Below the pieces are notes generated by a model. It was not told where the DNA came from and made no database searches. It saw only the letters and a program-made list of their open reading frames with translations. A stretch of 39,465 bases of DNA, from the NCBI GenBank assembly GCA_018268835.1, contig JAFDVU010000052.1, positions 1 through 39,465 on the forward strand, written 5' to 3'. Origin of the DNA: Acidobacteriota bacterium (GTDB taxonomy: Bacteria > Acidobacteriota > Terriglobia > Bryobacterales > Bryobacteraceae). The position numbers were made by a program, and so were the translations under genes. Shown piece after piece: positions 33,992 to 39,465 of the stretch. Within the stretch, counting starts at the first letter, position 1, and every line of letters starts with the position of its first letter.

Positions 33992-33997
33992 ACTATA
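33992..33997 (-). promoter_or_regulatory. -10 box TATAGT, 6 nt before nuoA (leaderless-type)
   Basis: TATAGT on the minus strand ends 6 nt before the ATG at 33985, with GTGGCC between and no Shine-Dalgarno sequence. No convincing -35 box. Confidence 0.45.
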
Positions 33998-34408
33998 ACA
34001 CGCGGCTGCCGCAACCGGATTTGTCCCACACACCCCGCAAACGAGGGCTTCGCAACCCAGTCTCCGGGCGCCTTCGGTACCGTCGCCTCACGCGACGCCG
34101 TCGTGGGCGAGGAAGTACTGTCCCCGGGAAACTATCCGGAGTCATTTTGTCCAATTTTGGGGAACATTCCGGCACTCTGGGCAGAAACATCGGGTGTTTT
34201 ACGGAGAAAATGGTTTTATACCTCTCGGTTGCATCCCGTACCGATATCAAGACTTCTCCCGATCGGTAGCCACGACTGCGGTACTGGGACCACGCGGATA
34301 GCCCCCATACCACTGGCACTTCAAAATCAATACGATACAAGCAAACATCACATCAGGACAAATGTACGGAACGTCTCCAGCTCGAGACTCTTACGGGCCA
34401 CAGGTAAA
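33998..34408. other. Intergenic region between divergent nuoA and PEP-CTERM genes
   Basis: About 410 bp without a credible gene; the second half (34140-34408) is more AT-rich than its surroundings. It contains a 6-bp hairpin (CGTCGC/GCGACG, 34081-34097) and a GGAA/TTCC inverted repeat near 34161-34170, but no promoter that I would defend. It probably carries the divergent promoters and the leader of the PEP-CTERM gene. Confidence 0.5.
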
Positions 34409-35206
34409 ATGACTTTGATCAACCTTTCTAATTTTATTCGCTCACAAGCGGCGGCCTTTCTTTCCCTCTTCTTTGTATCTCTGGCGACGGGCCACTCCAG
34501 CACCATCGTCTTCTCGACTGGCCCCGCCACCGTCGGCGGAGCGCCGGTCAACGTCAGCGCTCAGTTCGATTTCAACGCCACGGCTCACACCGTTACCATC
34601 AGGCTCCTCAACCTCCAGAACGACCCGGCGGGCGTCACCTCCGTGCTCGGCTCGGTCCGCTTCACGCTCACCAACGCCGGTAGCGACCCCACCGGCACGG
34701 TCCAATCCTCCAACTTCGCCACCTTCGCCATTGACAAAAATGGCAACCCCTACGCCGACAGCGTCTCCACCAACTACTGGAATGTTTCCAACATTGGCGG
34801 CACCACGATGGCCTTTTGCACGGTCTGCGCCGCCGGCGGAAACCACGACCTCATCATCGGCGGTCCCGCCGCAAGCGGCGTCTATTCCAGTGCCGAGAAT
34901 GGGGGCGGATCGATCGCGGGCAACAAAGCTCACAATCCCTTTATCCTGGGCAGCAATGCAAGCTACTCCAGCCCCAGCGTTCTCGCCGGCATCAACAGCG
35001 CGCCGTCGTGGGTGATCAGCCTCCCCACGATCACGCCCACCGTGACGGTCACCTCTGTCATCTTCGGCTTCGGCACCGGCACGAATTACGGCACCGGCAC
35101 CTTCGCCGTCAATTCGATTCCCGAACCCGGTCCCGTCTTCAGCGTCGTCGGTGGCCTCGCGCTCATTCTCCTCGGCGCCCGGAAGCGACGCGCGTCCCGG
35201 CGGTAA
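34409..35206 (+). CDS. PEP-CTERM sorting-domain surface protein
   Basis: A 265-residue exported protein. A signal peptide (about 1-28, with SLFFVSLATGHSS) precedes a beta-rich body typical of acidobacterial PEP-CTERM proteins (FDFNATAHTVTIRLLNLQND, SVRFTLTNAGSDPTG). Two Cys (FCTVCAAG) lie mid-protein. The C-terminus is the tripartite sorting signal: PEP in SIPEPGP, a hydrophobic helix (VFSVVGGLALILLG) and an Arg-rich tail (ARKRRASRR). An exosortase would cleave there and attach or release the protein; none is in the window. The ATG at 34409 starts the signal peptide; the open frame upstream to 33575 is not coding. The Tad-like genes follow after 90 bp on the same strand. Confidence 0.85.
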   Translation: MTLINLSNFIRSQAAAFLSLFFVSLATGHSSTIVFSTGPATVGGAPVNVSAQFDFNATAHTVTIRLLNLQNDPAGVTSVLGSVRFTLTNAGSDPTGTVQSSNFATFAIDKNGNPYADSVSTNYWNVSNIGGTTMAFCTVCAAGGNHDLIIGGPAASGVYSSAENGGGSIAGNKAHNPFILGSNASYSSPSVLAGINSAPSWVISLPTITPTVTVTSVIFGFGTGTNYGTGTFAVNSIPEPGPVFSVVGGLALILLGARKRRASRR

Positions 35207-35296
35207 TTTCCTGCCCTTCCTTCGGTTAGCAGTACTTACATAACCTCCGCAGTCTTGTACCAGCCTCGTACCATGCCGGAAACTCTAGGTGGCGCT

Positions 35297-35743
35297 ATGG
35301 CCACTTCGAACAAACACAAATGCCGCGGCGGGGCTGTGCTGGAATTGGCATTACTCTGTCCCTGGGTCCTCTTCCTTTTCGTGGGCGCGCTCGACTGGGG
35401 TTTCTACGCCTACTCCATGATCAGCGTCGAAACCGCGGCCCGAAGCGCCGCCGCCGCAATCGTGGCCCAGGCCGCCACCACGCCGGCCACCACAGCGATC
35501 AACAGCACCGACGCCTGCAACACGGTACTCGCCGAACTCTCCACGCTGACCAATGTCGGCACCTCGGTCACCGCCTGCAACGCCGCGCCCGTCGTCGTCA
35601 GCGCTTCGCAGATCACCAACGTTGACGGCGCAACCGCGGTCCAGGTGGCGCTCACTTACACTACTCCGCAACTGATCCCCATCCCCGGACTCCTTGCCGG
35701 ACAGTTCACCATCACCCGCGTCGTCAAGATGAGGTTCTCCTAG
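35297..35743 (+). CDS. TadE-like pseudopilin
   Basis: A 148-residue protein with a short basic N-terminus (MATSNKHKCRGG), then the TadE-type hydrophobic helix with Glu (GAVLELALLCPWVLFLFVGALDWG) and an extracellular domain with two Cys. TadE proteins are minor pseudopilins of tight-adherence (Flp) pili. In-frame starts at 35255 (TTG) and 35273 (ATG) would add 14 or 8 residues; I prefer 35297 because AGGTGG lies 4 nt before it and the N-terminus then has family length. The second TadE-like gene begins 2 nt after its stop. Confidence 0.78.
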   Translation: MATSNKHKCRGGAVLELALLCPWVLFLFVGALDWGFYAYSMISVETAARSAAAAIVAQAATTPATTAINSTDACNTVLAELSTLTNVGTSVTACNAAPVVVSASQITNVDGATAVQVALTYTTPQLIPIPGLLAGQFTITRVVKMRFS

Positions 35744-35745
35744 CC

Positions 35746-36258
35746 ATGCGTACCCGCAACAGGCGGCGCGGCGCCGCCATGATCGAGTTCGCGCTCGCCG
35801 GCATCGCCGGCGTCACGATGCTGATTGGCACGGTCCGGCTTTCCATGGGCATGTGGAACTACCACACGCTGGCCTACGCGACCCACGAAGTCAACCGCTA
35901 CATCTCGGTGCACGGACGAAGTTGCTCGCAGGGCGGAAACCACTGCACCATCACGGTGGGTAACATCGCCACCCTCTTCAAATCCCTGGCCATCGGTATC
36001 CCCCCCGATAGCGCGACATTGACCCTGACCTCCAACAGCGGCACGGTCTACACCTGCAATCCGTTGAGCAACTGCCTCAACGACACCACCCAGTGGCCTC
36101 CCGTCGCCCACTTGGACAACGCGCCCGGCCGCTTTACCACTGTGACCTCAAGCTATACCTCCAACGCGGCGATCTCCATCATCTGGCCCGGTGCCAGAAG
36201 CAGCGGAATCGGTAGCGTCACGTTCCCGTCCACATCCAAAATCATCATGCAGTTCTGA
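35746..36258 (+). CDS. TadE/TadF-like pseudopilin
   Basis: A 170-residue protein with the classical N-terminus MRTRNRRRGAAMIEFAL and one transmembrane helix (about 13-32). The domain outside contains four Cys (SCSQGGNHC and YTCNPLSNC) that could form disulfides. It is probably a minor pseudopilin or prepilin-like anchor processed by a TadV-type peptidase. It starts 2 nt after the first TadE-like gene and is followed 6 nt later by the TadG-like gene, so all three are one operon. The Tad secretion ATPase and platform genes are not in the window. Confidence 0.8.
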   Translation: MRTRNRRRGAAMIEFALAGIAGVTMLIGTVRLSMGMWNYHTLAYATHEVNRYISVHGRSCSQGGNHCTITVGNIATLFKSLAIGIPPDSATLTLTSNSGTVYTCNPLSNCLNDTTQWPPVAHLDNAPGRFTTVTSSYTSNAAISIIWPGARSSGIGSVTFPSTSKIIMQF

Positions 36259-36264
36259 GGGTCT

Positions 36265-37572
36265 ATGAAAAACTCTTTCCGTCGCAGACAGTGCGGACAG
36301 ACGGCGATCATGTTCACCGTGGGATCCGTGGTCTTGTTCGGGATGCTCGGCCTTGTGACCGACATCGGCTGGGCCTACTACCGCAAGGAAGCGGCCCAAG
36401 CTGCCGCGCAAGCCGCTGCCGGCGCCGCCGTCAAGGCCGCCTTCGCCACATCCGGCGGCACCATCGTGTGCGGCGCCAACAACGTCGTCTGCCAAAGCGA
36501 GACTGCCTGCCCTGCCTCCGTCACCGGCTATGGCACCACCAACATCGATAAGGCCTGCCTGTACGCCGCTGCTAACGGATTCGCTACCGCCGGCAGGCAG
36601 AAAGTGACGCTGGAGACCGGCACCGGCTCGGTCAACGGCATCACCGTAACGTACTACGCCAAGGCCAGGGTGAGCGAGGGCATTCCGCAACTCTTCTCCG
36701 CCGTCCTCGGCAACAACCTCCTCAGCCTTACCGCGCGTTCCAGCGTCGGCTACATTCCCGCCAGCGGCGGCGGCTGCATCTACGTACTCAGTCCCACCGG
36801 CGTCTCCATGACCATGAACGGCAACACCGCGCTGAACACCGGATGCGGCGTTTACGTCAACTCGAACGATCCCGGCGCGCTTACGATGAGCGGCAACAAC
36901 GCATCCATCACCGCAACCGGCGGATCCAAGGTCAACGTGGTCGGCGGCGTGAACTACGGCCCGAACCCGGCCAACATTTCACCCGCTCCGGTGACCGGAG
37001 TGACGTCCCCCGGCGACCCGCTGGCCGGCATGGATCCACCCACGGATGGAACCTGCCTGGGGGGCGTTACGGTGAACAACAACCAGACCACGAACATCGG
37101 ACCCGGCACGTACTGCGGCGACATCAACGTCAAAGGCGGCGGCACCCTGAACCTCAGCCCAGGGGTGTACATCATCAAGGGAAGCACCACTGGCGGCCTC
37201 TCCGTCGCCGGCCAGGGCGCCATCAGCGGTGCCGGCGTGACCCTTATCTTCGAGACCGGGACGGTGAATTTCGCTGGGGGCGCTAACTCCAGCCTGAGCG
37301 CTCCCGCCAGCGGGACCTGGCAGGGCATCCTGATGTATCAGGAGCGCACCAATACCCAAACGGCGTCGCTGGTGGGAGGCGCCAGCCAACTCACCAACGG
37401 CATCCTGTATTTCCCCTCCGCCGCCCTCAACTATACCGGCGGCAGCTCGGGCAACAGCCAGAGCGCGACCATCGTCTCCAATACGCTAAGCCTCGTCGGC
37501 AACTCTTTCATCCAGGCATCCTCGACCTCGCCATATCTGAACACCGTTTCCGGCGTCGTCGTCGTCGAGTAA
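36265..37572 (+). CDS. TadG-like pilus-assembly protein with beta-helix-like C-terminal region
   Basis: A 435-residue protein. A basic N-terminus and CGQTAIMFTVGSVVLFGMLGLVTDIGWAYYRKEAAQAAAQAAA (10-52) form the TadG/pseudopilin helix, followed by an Ala-rich amphipathic helix and a beta domain. From about residue 168 the sequence becomes a series of short repeats (GVSMTMNGNTALNTGCGVYV, ITATGGSKVNVVGG, GDINVKGGGTLNLSPGVYIIKG) that look like coils of a parallel beta-helix. The last 100 residues end in LNTVSGVVVVE. TadG proteins normally carry a VWA domain; here the C-terminal part differs. Ribosome site GAGGG overlaps the preceding stop. Confidence 0.82.
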   Translation: MKNSFRRRQCGQTAIMFTVGSVVLFGMLGLVTDIGWAYYRKEAAQAAAQAAAGAAVKAAFATSGGTIVCGANNVVCQSETACPASVTGYGTTNIDKACLYAAANGFATAGRQKVTLETGTGSVNGITVTYYAKARVSEGIPQLFSAVLGNNLLSLTARSSVGYIPASGGGCIYVLSPTGVSMTMNGNTALNTGCGVYVNSNDPGALTMSGNNASITATGGSKVNVVGGVNYGPNPANISPAPVTGVTSPGDPLAGMDPPTDGTCLGGVTVNNNQTTNIGPGTYCGDINVKGGGTLNLSPGVYIIKGSTTGGLSVAGQGAISGAGVTLIFETGTVNFAGGANSSLSAPASGTWQGILMYQERTNTQTASLVGGASQLTNGILYFPSAALNYTGGSSGNSQSATIVSNTLSLVGNSFIQASSTSPYLNTVSGVVVVE

Positions 37573-37771
37573 CGGCAAAGCCCCGCTCCGCTAACCGCCT
37601 GCCCAGACCCCCAAGGCCTGCGCGGGCGGCGCGGCAGCGCCGCCGCCAATCCTCCGGCCCCCCCGATCCGTCCACGCGCAGGTACCGTAAACCGCCTGCC
37701 TTCGGCATAGCCCCGCGAGAATGGATTTCTCCGCCCGGCCGCGAAGGCACGCGCGACAATAGGGAAGTCCG
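37573..37771. other. Intergenic region with strong hairpin and short direct repeats
   Basis: No gene. A stem GGCGGCGC/GCGCCGCC (37625-37632 and 37637-37644, loop GGCA) is present, and AACCGCCTGCC occurs twice (37593-37603 and 37690-37700). The hairpin may end transcription of the Tad-like operon. There is no T-tract. Confidence 0.5.
37625..37644. terminator. Candidate terminator hairpin after the Tad-like operon
   Basis: A perfect 8-bp all-GC stem with a 4-nt loop, 53 bp after the TadG stop. It lacks a T-tract, so the role is uncertain. Confidence 0.35.
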
Positions 37772-39465
37772 ATGACTCCGGATCCCCGCTCCACCTACTC
37801 CCGGCTCCTCGACGAGCGCCGCAACGTCGCCGCCGCCCTCGAGCGCCGCCATCGCGCGCTCGGCTACGCCAAACTCGCCGCCGCCGTGCTCGCCATCGCG
37901 ATCGTCGCCCTCGCCCTCACCCGCGCTGCCTCCCTGATTCTCTGGGTGCTCCTTCCCGCCGCCGCCTTTGTCTTCCTGGTCGTGCTCCACGACCGCGTGC
38001 TCGCCGCCATCCGCCGCCAGGGACGCGCCGCCCGCTTCTTCGAAAACGGCCTCGCCCGTCTCGCCGGACGCTGGCCCGGCACCGGCGAATCCGGCGAACG
38101 CTACCACGACCCCGAACACCCCTACGCCCTCGACCTCGACCTCTTCGGCAAGGGCAGCCTCTTCGAACTCCTCTGCACCGCCCGCACCCTCCCCGGCCAG
38201 GACACCCTCGCCGCCTGGCTCAAGTCCCCCGCCCCACCCGCCGAGATCCATCAGCGCCAGCTTGCCGTCGAGGAACTGCGGCCCCGCACCGACCTCCGCG
38301 AAGACCTCGCCGTCCTCGCCGAAGAGATCCGCTCCGCCGTCCACCCCGATGCCCTCGCCGCCTGGGGCGAAGCCCCCGCCGGCCTACGCTCCAGCGGCTT
38401 TCGCACCCGGCTTTACCTCTTCACCGCCCTCGGACTCGCCGGCTTCCTCGCCCTCTGGATCAGCCTCGCCAATTCCGCCGGCGCACTCCGCCTCTCTCCC
38501 GCCGCCGCCGCCCTCTCCGGCGATCTCTTCCTCGCCGCCCTCGCTCTCAACGCCTGGACCCTCTACCGCTGGCGCTTCGTCGTGGGTCCCGTCACCGCCG
38601 CCGCGGACGCCGCCGCCGCCGAACTGCGCCTGCTCACCGAAGTTCTGGTCCGCCTCGAACAGGAGCGCTTCACCTCGCCCCCGCTGGCCGCCCTGCGCGC
38701 CTCGCTCGATTCCGCCGCTGAACCGCCCTCCCGCCGCCTCGCCCGCCTGCGCCGCCTCATGGAGTACCTCGATTCGCGCGACAACGTCTTCGTCCGCATC
38801 CTGGAGCCTTTCCTGCTCTGGACCCCGCACCTCGCCCTCCGCCTGGAAGACTGGCGCGCCGAATCCGGACCCGCCGTGCGCCGCTGGCTCGATGCCGCCG
38901 GCCGCATGGAGGCGCTCTGCTCCCTCGCCAGCCACGCCTTCGAACACCCCGCCGATCCCTTCCCCGAATTCGTCCCCGGCGGCCCCCTCCTCGAAGCCAC
39001 CGCCATCGGCCATCCCCTGCTCCCCGAAGATCGCGTGGTGCGCAACCATGTCGCCATCGGCGGCGAACTCCGCGTCCTCGTAGTCAGCGGCTCCAATATG
39101 AGCGGCAAGAGCACCCTGCTGCGCACTCTCGGCGCCAACGCCATCCTCGCCCAGGCCGGCAGCGTGGTGCGCGCCGAGCGCCTGCGCCTCTCCCCGCTGG
39201 CTCTCGGCGCCTCCATCCGGGTCTCCGATTCCCTGCAGGGAGGCATCTCCCGCTTCTACGCCGAAATCCTCCGCCTGCGCCAGATCCTCGACCTCACCGC
39301 CGCCGGCCTCCCCGTGCTCTTCCTGATCGATGAGTTCCTGCACGGCACCAACTCCCACGACCGCAAAATCGGCGCCGAAGCCCTCGTCCGCGGACTCGTC
39401 GAACGCGGCGCCGCCGGCCTCATCACCACCCACGACCTCGCCCTCGCCGATATCGCCGCCACCCT
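37772..39465 (+). CDS. Membrane-anchored MutS-type ATPase, 3'-truncated
   Basis: The visible 564 residues are open to the window edge. The ATG at 37772 follows a GGGAAG ribosome site. The N-terminus has a basic helix and two hydrophobic segments (about 33-72), and a second membrane region (about 210-270) is followed by a long helical lever-like region (about 280-420). The C-terminal part is the MutS ATPase: Walker A GSNMSGKST (440-448), Walker B LIDE (D520, E521) followed by the family's GTNSHDR, and the start of THD. The mismatch-recognition domain I of classical MutS is absent. It belongs to a little-studied MutS-related group in which the DNA-binding lever is tethered to the membrane; the role is unknown. 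Confidence 0.88.
   Translation, partial: MTPDPRSTYSRLLDERRNVAAALERRHRALGYAKLAAAVLAIAIVALALTRAASLILWVLLPAAAFVFLVVLHDRVLAAIRRQGRAARFFENGLARLAGRWPGTGESGERYHDPEHPYALDLDLFGKGSLFELLCTARTLPGQDTLAAWLKSPAPPAEIHQRQLAVEELRPRTDLREDLAVLAEEIRSAVHPDALAAWGEAPAGLRSSGFRTRLYLFTALGLAGFLALWISLANSAGALRLSPAAAALSGDLFLAALALNAWTLYRWRFVVGPVTAAADAAAAELRLLTEVLVRLEQERFTSPPLAALRASLDSAAEPPSRRLARLRRLMEYLDSRDNVFVRILEPFLLWTPHLALRLEDWRAESGPAVRRWLDAAGRMEALCSLASHAFEHPADPFPEFVPGGPLLEATAIGHPLLPEDRVVRNHVAIGGELRVLVVSGSNMSGKSTLLRTLGANAILAQAGSVVRAERLRLSPLALGASIRVSDSLQGGISRFYAEILRLRQILDLTAAGLPVLFLIDEFLHGTNSHDRKIGAEALVRGLVERGAAGLITTHDLALADIAAT

Noticed and set aside
34021..34269. 82-residue open frame in the nuoA/PEP-CTERM gap
   Set aside because: Arg-rich, no ribosome site, no similarity to any family I know; likely noise.
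33993..34340. 115-residue minus-strand open frame in the same gap
   Set aside because: No motif, Arg-rich C-terminus, overlaps the nuoA promoter.
37968..39083. 371-residue plus-strand open frame rich in Pro, Ser and Ala
   Set aside because: Different frame from the MutS-type gene, which has intact Walker motifs across the same region.

Overview
The window is GC-rich (about two thirds, by eye), densely packed bacterial chromosome. Several families point to an acidobacterium of the Solibacter/Bryobacter type: two proteins with the acidobacterial VWFA-related domain, one with the Solibacter C-terminal domain, two large Oar-like TonB-dependent receptors with an N-terminal carboxypeptidase-regulatory domain, a TPR plus ASPIC/UnbV pair, and a PEP-CTERM protein. 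This assignment is inferred from families; no rRNA or other phylogenetic marker is present. I found no tRNA, rRNA, CRISPR array, insertion sequence, integrase or phage gene.

Layout. (A) 1-6313, plus strand: a heavy-metal RND efflux adaptor (5' end outside the window), its CzcA-type pump, and an OmpR-type response regulator and histidine kinase, with the last three genes overlapping. (B) 6317-10385, minus strand: a two-gene operon of secreted VWFA-related proteins, divergent from (C) 10498-14103, an Oar-like TonB-dependent receptor, which is followed by a small membrane protein. (D) 14586-21708, plus strand: a Tat-secreted Gfo/Idh/MocA oxidoreductase, an ECF sigma factor with an overlapping anti-sigma-like membrane protein ending in CxxCH, an aromatic amino acid hydroxylase, a CDP-alcohol phosphatidyltransferase, a membrane/PH-like protein, a YdcF-like protein and an ABC exporter. 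(E) 21932-28292, plus strand: a second Oar-like receptor with a structured leader, then a translationally coupled pair, a TPR protein and a CRTAC1 (FG-GAP plus ASPIC/UnbV) protein. (F) 33985-28387, minus strand: an orphan nuoA, a TIGR03437-type secreted protein, a fused membrane/spermidine-synthase-like protein, and a PadR regulator with its own promoter and operator followed by a membrane protein. (G) 34409-37572, plus strand: a PEP-CTERM protein and three TadE/TadG-like pseudopilin genes. (H) 37772 to the window end: a membrane-anchored MutS-type ATPase, cut by the window edge.

How the parts may work together. Region A is a self-contained metal-sensing and efflux module. Region E is the best candidate for an incompletely described system: an outer-membrane receptor next to a periplasmic TPR protein and a calcium-type beta-propeller protein, a possible functional analogue of a SusC/SusD pair. 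Regions B and C form a divergent surface/secretion locus. Region G looks like a cell-surface cluster whose assembly machinery (Tad ATPase, exosortase) lies elsewhere. A recurring regulatory pattern is a TANNNT box only 6-9 nt upstream of start codons that have no Shine-Dalgarno sequence, which suggests leaderless transcripts at about five genes.
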